Positions 21,425 through 35,700 of a stretch of DNA of 64,000 bases are shown in pieces. The stretch comes from Metopolophium dirhodum (taxonomy: Eukaryota > Arthropoda > Insecta > Hemiptera > Aphididae), in contig NC_083568.1 of the NCBI RefSeq assembly GCF_019925205.1, positions 13,080,393 to 13,144,392 on the forward strand, read 5' to 3'. The notes beneath the pieces are model-generated. The model had not been told where the DNA came from. It saw only the letters and a list, made by a program, of their open reading frames with translations, and made no database searches. The translations under genes and the position numbers were made by a program. Positions within the stretch are counted from its first letter, which is position 1; the number at the start of each line of letters is the position of its first letter.

Positions 21425-24400
21425 ATACCCCACATATAAATTAATGCTGTGGGTACCTATAGTGTAAAATAATGCGATGGTTTTTTGACGTGGATAACTA
21501 TTGCAGTCACTTTCGCGACGTCACCGTCAAGCTTATGCGGTTAAAAACGAGTTGATATACATATGAGTATATTATATCAAGATTTATGATCCGATAAAAT
21601 TTTCGTCCAATTTGCGGGTTTGTTGCCCGGGAGCAATAAATACTTGTTCACATTACGAGCGTCAAGTGACATCGGACCGTAAAAATGAGCGAAACGTATC
21701 CTCATATATAATACTCTCCACTGCTGACGCTATATATATTCATATTCTCTCTCTCTCTCTCTCACCCTTTTCGCCCATCTTCCCAAATTCGTATTATTAT
21801 TATTATTTTTTTTTTATCGTTGTCATTACTTATATTGTCTTTTGTGTTTTATTCGTCTCGTTTTTATTGAAACGAGGGCGCAGCAGTGGCGTGGCGACGG
21901 ATCTCGAGCCGATTATGACACAGCGACAAGAATGAGGCGATTTCCGTTTTTTCAGTCGTATTTATGTGTATATACGCGTAGTATATGTATAGAATATACC
22001 CTATCGCTCAAGTGCCATTTCCATGGTGACAGAAAGCGTACATATTGTGAATCGACAAACATGCCATCTGCTGCCGCTTTGTTGCCACCGTAAATATATA
22101 TACACTATTAGTATTTTGTTGTCATTTCGCCACTGCTCAATATGCGCGCCCCGCCGATAGCGTTATCCAAAGATTTGCGTTATTCATTCGGCGTAAACGT
22201 CAGTGAATAAAACATCTTTACTCCAAACATTCGTTTCCATTACTCAATTGAGAGACAAAAATATGTCTATATATAGATAGTTATAATATAATATTATACT
22301 TATGTGGTAGGTGTAGCCGTGTAGGTTCACAAAAATATAAAATAAACAATTACTCAATTAAAAAACACACAAACCACCTATTGTATTACCTATTATTAAA
22401 TTAAGTAAAATTAATAACTGTGAAATATAATCAATTGTTGCGTAGTAATATTGTGCATTCTTTTTTCATTTATTTATTTTTATGCATTAATTATAAGATA
22501 ATTTATCTGCAGGTACACAAATAATCATTGTTTTATAGGGAAATATTAATAACACTAAAACCATAAAAAAAATATCAGATGTTCATGATTGATCATTCTG
22601 TGCACATGTTTTGAATAAATATTTAAATTCGGCAATCCAATAATACAAATAACCAAATAAATCTAAAAATAATATCGTTATGAAATAAATGTAATATTAT
22701 GTAAATATTTTGTCATACTTCATACTTTAAATGGTAACTACATAAATAATTAAGTAGACAAACAAAACAATATTTGGTTATTTTAAATTCCATTTAAAAG
22801 GTGTGATCAAATTTGCTTAAAAAATGTTGATTAAAAAAAATCTAAAATTAAAATGATCTTCACAGTAAAATGATTATTCACTGTGATTTAAATAAGGTTT
22901 TTAGCTAATATTTTCCATACAAATATTGGGCATTCATAAATTTTAGGCTCTGAACTAATTTCTAACTTTAAAACAACTGTAGGTAAAACTTGTTCACAAA
23001 CTCAGTATTTTATTTCATAAATCAAATGTCATTAAAAATAACATGATATTTTTGTTTTAAATTGTTCATAACCTGTAGGGGTAATTATAATTGTCAACAA
23101 TCAAATATATAGAGTAGGTGCCATCTGCGGATACTTTCTAATCAACAGAAGAGTTTTATACAACTTCTAGAGAACTTTCACTACGCATTGAAGTTTCTTT
23201 CAATACGAAATACAAATAATAAAAATAACATGGTGTAGCAATCGCTTTGCTAAGAATCAACAATATCATTATCAATACCACTCGCGAATGAATACTTCGA
23301 ATAATAATAATTATTAATTTTTATACATTTTATACTCGAATCAAATAAGTATTGTAGTATGTATGTATTGTTATACAACAATAGCTTTATAAAAAGTATA
23401 ATAATATAACATTTAACATTGTACACTATAATACGCTCAAACCTATATCTGAAAAAAATATTCTCTTCAATTGTAATAGTAAAATTAAATACATTTTACT
23501 GTTCAGGTTTGAAGTTCACACTTCAACTTTAATTTCAAATCACGTGTATAAAATATATTATCAAATAAAAACAAATAAGGGGAAAAAAATCCATACTTAA
23601 TATACGAAATTTGAACGAAAATCTGTAAAGGCAATCTATTAACTTTAACATCTATTTTTAATATACATAAGCATTTTATTTTTCTATATTATAAGTTTTT
23701 ACTATCAAAATCATATATAAATAGCAATATAACAGTTAATTTATTTAAAAATTGATTCAATATATATAATATAGGACACATCAAAGACTAACTACAAAAT
23801 TCTAAGATGTTCCAACATAACTTACTTTTCTAAATTCCTAGAAATCATCATGTTTTTTTTTATAAATAACAGAATCTTTAGCAGCATAGAAATAGTCATA
23901 GAGTGACACAAAAAAAATAATTTTTGTAGTTAAGTACCTACGCGTTAGTTCTAAGAGTTACGCTATTTAAAATTTCTTGATATCTTCTAAAATAATATCT
24001 TATTTTTACATCGGACCTTTCTCCGAATCATTTTTAACAACTCTATAGATTACAATATTTTACATAAAAAAAAAATTTTAAGGAAAAAAATTTGCCGTTT
24101 GCCCTTTCAAATTATTTAGGAACATAAGTAAAAAACATTGTTTTACAGAGGAAACATTTTATAAAACTAAAGTAAAATAAATTGCTGAATTAACTTTAAG
24201 GTTTAATGTTGTTAACATTTTAAAGACCTCCCACGTTGTAGAATATTTATGTTTAAAGACATTATCTTTCAGTATCTTTTTTTCTAGTATTCCATCAACA
24301 TAAAAAAACAAAAAAAATATTTTAGTGACTTTTGTTAAAACAATACGCGATCTTAAACTTCGGATGTTGGTCCATAAAACCAATAATAACTTTTTTGACT

Positions 24401-27400
24401 GAGAATCGAAATAACGACGCTCATTAGCATCTATAATGAATAAACGAATCAATCAATCCATAGTTGCGAGTTATTTGGTTCAGCAAGATTAATCTTTCCC
24501 GTGCAATCAAAATAAGTTTGTCACGTCGATTATTTCTTGTTAGAAATGATTTTTTTTTTAAACCTTTCGATGCAGTCTAAAAGCTTTTTTTTCGTAAAAA
24601 CTAGAGGCAAAAAATTCGATTTGAATACAACAATGAGGACATTATTTTGTTCATGCGCCATCACTCAAAACCTTTTTATAGAGCTATTTTTTTTTTTCGG
24701 TAAGCTTAAAGAGGAGTGAGAGAAGGTTCGAAGAATAATGTTTAAACGAAAATAAATGAAGGGGCTAAATACTGCACTAGTGATGCGCATGCAAAAATGT
24801 AGTGAAATTGCCTGTATAAAACGCCGGTTTACAAAATCATAGTTTATCACGCAATAGCGGCTATTTTTCTCGCATGAAAGGTTTATCAACAAGTATAATT
24901 TATATACATATACACACACTTATATATATACATAAATAGATGTATAAAATAATAATTTGGGTCATTAGAAAGGTGGAAATTGTTTGCGGGTCAAAGGTGC
25001 ACCTTTCATAATTCATACACGGTAAGCTCAGTGTTTACCCAAGTCCTTAACCTACATGGAAGGAGGTTGATAAGAAAAGGCCGTCTAATGGGCAACGATT
25101 AAGTACAAAGGTTTCACATCCCTCACATAAACGGGTAGACTAAAAGAGATGGTGTCACAAAGGCCAAAATAAATACGATGTCATTTGTTTTCCACACTCC
25201 CTGTGCCCTTAGGTTGTTTATACTGACTTAAACGATATAAAGTGGAACAACTCCACCGTCCTCATCTATTTGTCACCGACACGTATTGTTATGAAAATCA
25301 TGAGCAAAAGTACAATGTTTAAAGTTCAGGGCGTCTGTGGGAGTAACCAAATAGGTGAAACTTTATCGGTAACCTAAGAATGAATTACAATTCGGTCCAG
25401 TTGGAAGTAAGTCACGTTGAATATATAAATATTAAAAGATGTATTACATATATGGTGAAGGGGCCTCTAATACAGATCTTTAAAGTAACATCATTGTTAT
25501 GGAATATTCATGTGTTCAAATCACTAATATAAGTACCTATTAAATTATAATTTTATATTTAAGCTTCTGCGGTGTATAAAGTGATCGGCTCGTGATGAAT
25601 TTTTAATGGTTTGTCCATAATCTGTACTGCGTACTTTACTGTACTTTAAATAAATATCTTTAAAAAAAAATCAAGCAATTGAAACGATTTATTTTTATAA
25701 AAGCAAACTAGCATACTCCATTATCATTTATTTGCAATTAATTTTTTTAAACTCGTTTTGTTCTTAAATACGATTTATAAAGAAAGTGGATAAATGGCAA
25801 AGGTTAAAGCAAGAAATAAAATAAGAGAAGAAAAATAATCGTTAAATTAAATGGTTTCCAAGCAATGCGTGGCCGCAACCTTTACCCTTAAATGGCTGAT
25901 CCTAGTTTAAGAATGGGCATAAACTGTTCACTATTAAATAATGTAGTAAGCTTTGGCAAGGAAAACATTGGAAGAAAACCATTTCGTGATTATTTAATTT
26001 GCTGACATTATAATACAATTCTGTATGTACCTTGTGAGATTGTAAAATTTCATCTGAAGTTTTCGACCCAGCATGCAGTAATAATATAGGACGGACGAAA
26101 TGGAAATTTCATATTTAAAACCACTCTGTATGGTTAGGTCAGTTTACATATATAATATAATAAAAAGTACAAAAGCTTAGAGTGGTTTTTAAAGGCATGC
26201 GCTGGTATAGAATAAATCGAAATTCAAAAGCAATGCAATGGTAAACTAATCAAACACTCGATAGGTTTACAAAAAAAAGATTTTTCAAAATAAATTTCCG
26301 TCGCAGACGGAAAGTGTTTCGGTTACTAAATTGAATTCAAAACAATACGTGGGAAAAAAAATATGCCAATCGAAAATATTAATGAAAAAAAAATGTTATT
26401 CTATTCTATTGATAATCATTGTTCTAACGAACGCTTAAATGAATTAAATTGGTATTTATAAAACTATATAATAAAATAATGATGGAATAGTATTGTTGTA
26501 CAGCAAAATCAATTGAGATGGAAAAAAAATATATGTAAATGAAAATGACTGTATAAACATTACACGGACACTGGACAGCCATAGGTTGGTTATTGTAGGT
26601 AACTCGGAAATACATTTTGAATGTAATACAATACGCGTTGAATATTTAACGAAGACACGTAGGTACGCGCATATTATTTCATCAGGATTTTATCATGAAC
26701 ATATTTTGTATTTTTAAGTGCGATTTACATTTACATTTATTTTACACATCTAGTTACATTTCCGAATTCCTACACAATTAAAACAGTGTTCCTGTTACCA
26801 GTGGGAATTTTTACAACGTTCTGTAATAAATATGCGTACGGTTATAATAATAATAATAACTGTTGTTATTTCCCGGGCAAAACGGGTTGAACGTTATTTT
26901 TTATATTTTGAACTGTTCCGCAAAAAAAAATACGCCATGTTTCGGGAACGGTCCACATCCTCGCTGATGGTTTGTTTACGTCTAAATTAAATCACAAGAA
27001 ATGTGAAATCCACACGAACTATCTGCGTGGCGGCGGCGATGACGATGGCTAAATCGTCGATGCGACCCCAGGGGGGGACTTGAGAACGGAATCCTCGCTC
27101 GTTTATTAACCAATAAGCGTACCGACTTCGCCATTATATTCGGAAACTGCACATAAACTCACAAGTCGGGAGCATTCCACGCGCGGGACGAACGTAAATC
27201 GTGCTCGACGAACGGAGAAAATTGTAAATCGCGACCGATAATTTACACGCTGCAGGGTATGTAGCAAATTGCGCCCAGAGGACACCCACGAGAAGATTAT
27301 ATTCAATTTTTCAATTAAATAATACACCTATGGATAAATATAAGGAAGTTTTAAAAATATTTTCAACGGATAAATAATTTACTGCAAAAAATTTAAAAAA

Positions 27401-28416
27401 CCATGGAGTAAAGACAAGATACGCAAAAAAAAAAATATTACCATTAAAAAAAAATCTGGTAGACATTTTTAAATAATCAGCAACAAATATTATTATCTTT
27501 TATAGTAAACTTTCCAATTAATCCGTTCCAAAAATGAATTTCGCAATGGTTATTGGAATCTCCTGGTGAATTAATAATATTATAGTGTTGCACGAACAAT
27601 ATTGATTAAGAGAGTGGGTAAGGAAAGTCGATGATACGCGACTATCATAACGACTGTAGTAGCGATAAACACCACGTTATTTGGCTGTTAAACCCAGAAA
27701 TGTACAACAGTGTTTAAAACGGATATCGACGGATTCAATGTCATTTAGATACTATAGATGCAGCACTTACAAACGCCCATTACGCGATGTACCCAATAAT
27801 ATTAAATAATAATAACGACCGCAACGGCGACCGGAAAGCTGCTTTGGTGTGTTGCGCTTCATCGGACTTTTTAACATTTCGCAAAAAGGACGGTCTACAG
27901 CGTGGTCGTAATATTTTAGAACAACAATATATTATAATATACGAACACAATTCGTCGGACGTCATCGGCGGTGGCGTCGTGCATTCGTCAACCCGTCGAC
28001 GACGACAGAAACGGATGACAAGTTGTTCGCACGGACGGGTCGACAACGAGCCAGCCCGGGACAGCTATTATAATAATGCGACCGACTGGCAGTTATCCTT
28101 ACAGTATGAAAAATTATAAGAATCATATTATTGCGTTTACATATAGTATGATGTATAAATACGCATATTATTATATGCCGTGTATACAAGTTCGGTAAAG
28201 GGTGAGCCGATCCCAAGAATTTATATAACTGACAACGGTTAAATAAGCGGTATACCTACTTTGATGTTCACTTTTATAGCGTTCCGCGACTTCTAACAAT
28301 AATTACAAAGACAGAACGAAGCAGAAGGCAGATTACGATTATGTGATTTTCAAATGACTAAAACTAGGGTTGGTCTTGCATTTTCGTTTTCGTGAAATAT
28401 TTAAGTATAGCAATAA
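21425..28416. other. Non-coding stretch with two GC-richer islands
   Basis: No supported gene. 21480-22200 and 27000-28130 are richer in CpG than the rest and have overlapping frames on both strands without recognisable domains. A (CT)n run lies at 21746-21763. At 23240-23262 the words ATCGCTTTGCTAAGAATC resemble the end of the GATTCTGAGCGGA repeat family found near 49.4, 54.5 and 57.9 kb. Confidence 0.4.
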
Positions 28417-28944
28417 ACAGAGTGATTCGCCTGGAACACACAACACTGTTACTTCTTTTATTAATGAATCTATTCAAACTATACGGTTTTTGGAACCTTT
28501 AAATATACCTAAGAGCTAAATTTTCAAATACCTAATAAGATTTACTATCCATTGTTTTTTTTTAACGAGAAACGCACTTTTCGGAGAGTTGTTAATAAAA
28601 TTAACTTTTAGAAAATTGTTGATGTTTCGAAATTTGAAATTCGAACGATAAGTTTTTGATATATAGGAACTTTGTGTACTAAGGATAACAGGTCCATGTG
28701 ATAATGGGTTTGGAAGATATGGGGGATATGAATATTTTAAAAACGTATTAATCCATCGACATTTTATAATTTGTAAAAACTTTTGTGAGTATAATAAATA
28801 CTAGATATAATTTATATTTTTGTAATACCATTTCTTATGGAGTATTACCCTTAGTTTTAAATATACTTAAAAATACCAAAATAAGAGTTTAGATAAATTA
28901 AAGAAAAAAAATGGGGGTGAACATGCTAGGTGACACTACCTGTA
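28417..28944. mobile_element. GTGATTCACC-family element, copy C (shorter)
   Basis: Starts ACAGAGTGATTCGCCTGG and ends (minus strand) TACAGGTAGTGTCACCTAGC. The interior TTTGTGTACTAAGGATAACA and GATAATGGGTTTGG match copy A and the inverted copy D. It is about 200 bp shorter than the others. Confidence 0.65.
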
Positions 28945-31900
28945 TACTATTATGACAGTGATTACATCAATAACGAGGATCAATTATTATTTACGGTTTA
29001 GGTATCCTGCAGTATAATATAGGGGAATAATACAATTAATAAGGAAAAGTTTTTTTACAATTAATTATACGTAGAGGAATGTTCTTTCTTGAGTGATCGA
29101 ATTACATGTTTAGTGTTTATATATACTACGGTCATAAAGTATTTGGATATATTATATTCTGAATGCTTATACAATTTATTTCACTGAAGTTTGCCGAAAA
29201 CCTTACGATTTATACGCATGGTAGAGTTAGGCTTCCGGTTTCGTTGGAATGTAGCGCAAGAATTTATGATTTAAAATACTATTGACCATGGCACAAAGAA
29301 AAACATATATAGTTTTAATGTTTATGTAATATACGTATATCCATCATACACTTTTGAGTGGATATTAATCAATTTTGTATGTTAATTATTATTTTTTTTT
29401 TTTTTTAAATACCTTTTAGTTATTGTTTATTATTTTTTTAATGCACTTAATAAAAATGTTACTACTGTTCAAATTTGTTACATGGAAATTGATAACAAGT
29501 GAAATATGTCAATTACGCGGTATTTATTTTACAGTGTTTGATGATTTATTGTTTCTTCTAGGAAATAAATAAGATTCCAACCGACATGTTATGATAAATT
29601 ACTCTAATATTAAATACAACATGCATTTGTGCTACATTTATATATATATTCGTTTACAATAAACATTTTTATTAAATTGATAGCTGGTTTAGTAGTTACA
29701 AAATTAGTTTATGATTTATAAACTTGAATTTAAACCATTAAGAACCAATGAAGTGTTTTGAAGCTAAACTGATTATGATAGATCTATGCTTTTTCGACAT
29801 GTTACGATATATATTTTATAAGTTTCATGGTATACATTAGCTAGTGGTTTTACATTGTACTTAATGTTTTTATTCCTATTTATAATACGTTGAATAATTA
29901 TTGTGCTTTTAATCTTTAACTTAACTTATTTTATGATTCTACGAGAATAAATAAAAATAAAAAATCCAAATAAATAAAATGTTATGATTTTATGAAAGTA
30001 ACATAACATATTTTTTTATATAAATAAAAAAGAAATTACTTTTGACTACAATTTTTGTTAAACAGACGTTTAGTTAAAACCTGCCACATTTGAAATTAAA
30101 AATACTTATATTTTATTGATAAAAAATCCGGGTAAGAATATTCAGAATGATATTATGATAGTAAATTTTGTTTTTATAATCAATTGCTTTTCTTTTGGAC
30201 AATAATTATTTTTACATTTATTTTCAACATTAAACTACCTAATTGATTTTTGATTTTTAAATAAAGTTACTACTAATAAAAAATTATAACCAACGTGCAT
30301 ATTATATAACATAATATATATATAATTATATAATGCATTATAAAATGATTAAGCTCTGTATTCTGTATTATTTAAATATGATTTTATTAAGCGATTCCTC
30401 TCATTTAAACTTTAATAAAAAAAATATTATTTTCATACAATTTGTATACAAATTTGGGACGTATTTTAAAACCTGAGAAAAAAATAAGCTAAATGTTATT
30501 TTGGAATTCTTGCTGGCAGTTTGGAATGTAAGGGTACATATATTTTTATATATGGCTATTTGTACAGAAGGCAAACGCGACAATCCTTTTAAGGAATGTA
30601 CGAGTAGCCCTACTTCTGAAAACTCATTTGCATTAAATATGTTGTGATAATATGTATAAAATAATGTATATAATTTTTATTAATGGAATAGAATTCAGTA
30701 AATGGAAGTGTAAACATTTTAAAATTTTAACTTTTATGCAAATTTAATCAATTTCAAAATTGATACTACGCGGTACCTTTTAGCTCAACCTAACTGTAAT
30801 AATTTTTATGATAAATTATTGATACAAAATGAATTAAAATGGAAAGGCAATATTGACAAACATACTTGTCAATCTTTATATACGATTAAAAAATAAATAA
30901 ATTAAAAACCATAGTGAAAACAATCGAAAAAAACACTACCACACACTAGGAAATACCTATATTATTTAAATATAATATCAAAATGCGTACAACAAAATCA
31001 TTTATTCAGAGGAATTTTGGTTCCAACATTTAAAAGAGAAAAATACTAATAATAAACATTAATCAGACCGAAAAAATTAAAACAAAAAATGTTTAACGAA
31101 AGAAGTCTCGTAGTTTAGGATAGTTTTAATCAACACCATCCTTTTCTCGAGAAATATAGTTGAGACAGGGTTTTCGTCTCACTTTTCTTAACTTTTGCTT
31201 CAACGAGTTTTTATACGTGTCTCGACAAAGTATACATGTATAATTTAAGTAGAATTTCGTTGGTAGTTTTAATTAAAAATACACCCGATAATAAGGTGAC
31301 GATAATATTAAAATACTGCATTGCGAAAATCTAAATTAAGGATATTGGAAATTGATTGCTGCAGAAACACTAGAATGAATAGCGGTAAAAAAAATGAAAC
31401 ATAGAAAAAACCTCATGTAGACTTCAACCAGGAAAAATGATTAATTACTTGTTTACCATACGGAACGCTATTTGTTAATAAGATATTGATTATTATAAGT
31501 ATTGTTGAAAATGTGGGCATAGCGAGGATTAACAATATTTATTCTTTGGAATATGATTTACTAATGTTGTAATATTTCATATCCCAAACAAGAAAACAAT
31601 TTTTCGGTAACGAAGTGAATATAACTTATATATAGTACCTACCTATATAATATTATGAGAAAATATTTTAAGAAAAGGTACACAAATTGTGAACTTTTTA
31701 TATATTTTATGTTTACTATATATATGATTCACGTCAATTAGTTAAATGCAAAGTAGTAATTTTCTTATTGTTTGGTAATTATTAATAACTTGCCCGTGCA
31801 CCGTCCGCAATGTTTAAAAACTTCATAGTAAATAATATAAAGAACCTGTTCTTTCGATGAAAATGTGATGAGCTTAAACGTTTAACGAAACTTTGTTTCA

Positions 31901-32699
31901 AGTTCAAAATTAAAATCCCAATGAAAACCGTCATCGATAATAACATTTCTGAGATTTGTTGATGCCTAACGCACATACAATCGAAAAGTTTTCTACTCAG
32001 GCATGAAGGAATTCGAGTCACCAAGAGTATTATTAACTTTGATTCTATAGGAGTTGGTGTATTATATTCGTATACGAGGTGATTTATCACTTTGACGTGA
32101 TTCAACCAATATTCTAAAATGTTAATAATTACTAAAAGAAGGCAGGTAATAAAAAATGTTTTATTATTTTTTTAATAACCTATTATATAGGTAATTACTT
32201 AAAAGACTTATACGAATATTCAATAATAATTATGTTAGTTCAAAAATTTGATTACAAGCCAATAGTTGAGTTATGTTGTTTTGGTAGGATTTATATAAAT
32301 AAAAATACATTCGATAAACTTTAAACAAAACTATTACATAATTTTCTGAATGGAAGATAGTTCCGTTAATTGTGAAAATATAATTGTTGTATTCATAATA
32401 TATAAACCCGAAATGTAATAATATGCAGAAGAAAATTTCGAGATAGTTAAGATAATATAATTTACAAAGACGAACTACTTTAAAATTGCAGTATATGACA
32501 AAAGATTTAGAATTTTTTTAGATGGATGATACCGGATAGAAGCGGTGATTTAAAAAATGATTTTATTTGAAAATAATTAATATTATCCTATTTCCCATTT
32601 CAAATGAATTATGAGTAAATGGTATGAAAGTAATAATACAACATTTCCATATAATCCATATATTTGCACTATAACACTATAGTTTTCATACACCTGTCC

Positions 32700-32731
<32 letters not shown>

Positions 32732-35700
32732 TTATACATTTTACATAAATATGATTTATTTTATTACGAATTCGCAAATATATTGACAAAATGCAATAAT
32801 ATAATTAACTAAGATAAATAATTGTTTTTGATATATTTTCAATATAAAATCTAGAAACATATGAATTACACCATGAGTAATTAAATTATTTAGTTCGTTG
32901 AGCAATTATAGGTAATAAAATACACAAACATTATGATATTTAACTTTTACAAATAATATGCAGTTTGTTTTATAGGTTTTACTAGGTACTTGGTACTCAT
33001 CCATAAATAAAATAAGGCCCCGGTATTTTTTTTTTTTTTTTGGTACCTTATAAGAAATATAAACAAATTTACGATGTTATAAAGTAAAATAGATTAAAAA
33101 ATCTTGCAGTGCATCTACAGAACATGTGTGTACTACCAACACAATAATAAGCTGGTATTTGATAAATCGTTATTAAATAGCGTAAAACAAAGTTAGTAAC
33201 TATAGGTTCAATATTGCTAATTGAATATAAATATATTATATTAGGAATTATGTACATTGAAAAATTAATTATTATTGTTTTAGTCATCATAATTTGTATT
33301 AAATTCAAATACGAATTTACGAAACAATTGTAATTAACATTTAAACGTGACCTGGAGATTATTTTAAACGTGTTCTTTATAATATTACTTAATTTACCAA
33401 TCTAAAAACAATAAACTGATTTGTTAGAATAGGTATACCTATATATTTGAATAAAAATCACGGGAATTAAAATCACATTATAGTTTACATCTGATGATAT
33501 AATATATTTTGCGTATACTTAAGAGTTCAATATTTTAGTAAGGTTAATTAATAAAAGTTTATAAATTGAAGTACTTTCATATCGGATAATCCATGAAAGC
33601 TGTAGGTGCTTTCTATCAATCCAGCTCTTGATCATATTTCAATCTAGAGTGGTTTCTTCTAACCCTAAGACATTTCCCTCGAAATGCTTTTAGTTCCGAC
33701 AGCATACCTGATATGTATATACTGTGTATTGTATATAGGTACCTAATCTAACAGTGTACTTTGAATGTTTATAGAAAGACATCATTTTTCAGCTCTTTTC
33801 CGTAATTCACCCACCAATGACACTATATACAGATATAAACGGCTGGCACTTAGTTAATACAAAGGACGTGAATACAATGGTAAAGACTACATATGCAGCG
33901 ATATAATAAAAATAAAAACTAGCAGTAGAGGACTTTTTTTACACAAATAAATTATATTTATTTTTATTTGTAAATCATTTTGAACAAAACTTTTTTTGCA
34001 TTACTTTTTTTTTTTTTAATTTGACAAGAAAACCTCTCCAAACTATAAAACATAGAACATATATTACAACATATTGCATTCTTCAATCATACTTTTAAAG
34101 AAATCCTCATAACAAACTCTTGCGATTGCTTCAGTTTGTGTTTTCTTTATTCTCAACAAATTTCTTTTGTAATAAAACAAAAGCCTATATATTTCACCTG
34201 TCACTTTTTGTCTGCTACCCGTGTTACATATATAGATGCTCACTACCTGTTTACAGTATTATACTTAAAGCAATATTTTTACATTAATTTTATCCTGCAG
34301 TAAACATGTATTAGAGAACATAATATTATAGTAATATAAAAGCAGTATAAATTATAAAATTACGAATAAAAACTTTTTTAAATTATCTTTTTATTATAAT
34401 TATTAAAAGGCAGGTATTGATTAGAAAATTAATGGCAGGATGAAAAGAAGTATGCATGAAAGCAAATAATAAAAATTTCAAAATAGACGCATACATAAAT
34501 TGCAATGCATATTATTAATATAGAATACATACATAGATACGAGCACAAACGTAAAGATAAGTAGGTAGGTAGGTGGTGGTACAAACAAAAAGAATTCACC
34601 TAACTCATTTGGGTAAAAGTTAATCTTTTTGCGATCCCTTAGTCCTAACACATAACAATAGAAACTTTGAAGGGAGATTTTGTTTGTTGTACGAGGATTA
34701 AGTTATAACTTAATCATAAAAACATATTCAAATGGGCAAAAACAGAGTATGGATTATAGTTAAGATACCGCGTGGAGTATCAAACGTAAAATGGTAAAAA
34801 CAATCAAAAGAACGGCATTGGAAAATGTCAACGGTGTTTGTAATAAAATATGTTTTATTTCATTTGATCACTACACGTCTACACCTATACAGTAGTAGTA
34901 GGTAGTCTATAACCAATTAGTTAACGAGCCGGAAAGAATGGTTGTAGATTAGAGTTGTTTGAGATTGGAGCATAACAAAATATGGCTAGGGCTTACTCCG
35001 AACGAGAAAAATTAATAATTTTAATAAAAATATTTCCACTCAGTGGCAAATAAATAATATAATTTATATTTCTTTTTGCTAAAATTGTAGTTGATGCTTG
35101 ATTGAATAAATATTTACAAAATCACAAAAACTTACCGTATAAGTTATCTTTTATGATATAATATATTACCATGGAATTTTAAAAACACGTGTTCGCAGAT
35201 ACAATGCGTGCTTATCATCAATTCCAAAAAGAAAAAATGCCTACAGTGTAATGGTATTTATAATATTTTTTTTTATAGTTATGCACAGATTTATATATTA
35301 TGACTGACTGAAATAATTTCTGTCAACTATTATCGTCACGGACCGGATATCAAATGATTTAACAATATAGTGTCCATAACGTAAATGGAGAAGTTTGAAA
35401 CATTATAGTAAATAACTAAAACGTTCATGTAGCAGCAGCGCAGTAACAGCACACCCATTGCTGGAATACGACCAAAAGGGCTTTATAGATATTAAAATAA
35501 AGGACGAATAATTAGTTCCTCTCCGTCCCTCTCTTTCTGAAAACTATTGGCTAGTATATACACCGAAATATATGTATATATTTTATACATGTAACGCGAC
35601 ACGGCAACTAGGAATACAATTTTACAATGATATCAAATGCACAATTCTAAGGGTTCCGAACTTTGACTAATGGATTAACGATAAATTATTTACAAAATCG

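Noticed and set aside
27780..28216. Overlapping 84-110 codon frames on both strands
   Set aside because: Open on both strands because of local GC content; no recognisable motif in either protein.
33590..33720. 29-codon minus-strand frame starting MLSELKAFRG
   Set aside because: Short, no splice or homology support; could be a conserved non-coding patch but nothing shows it.
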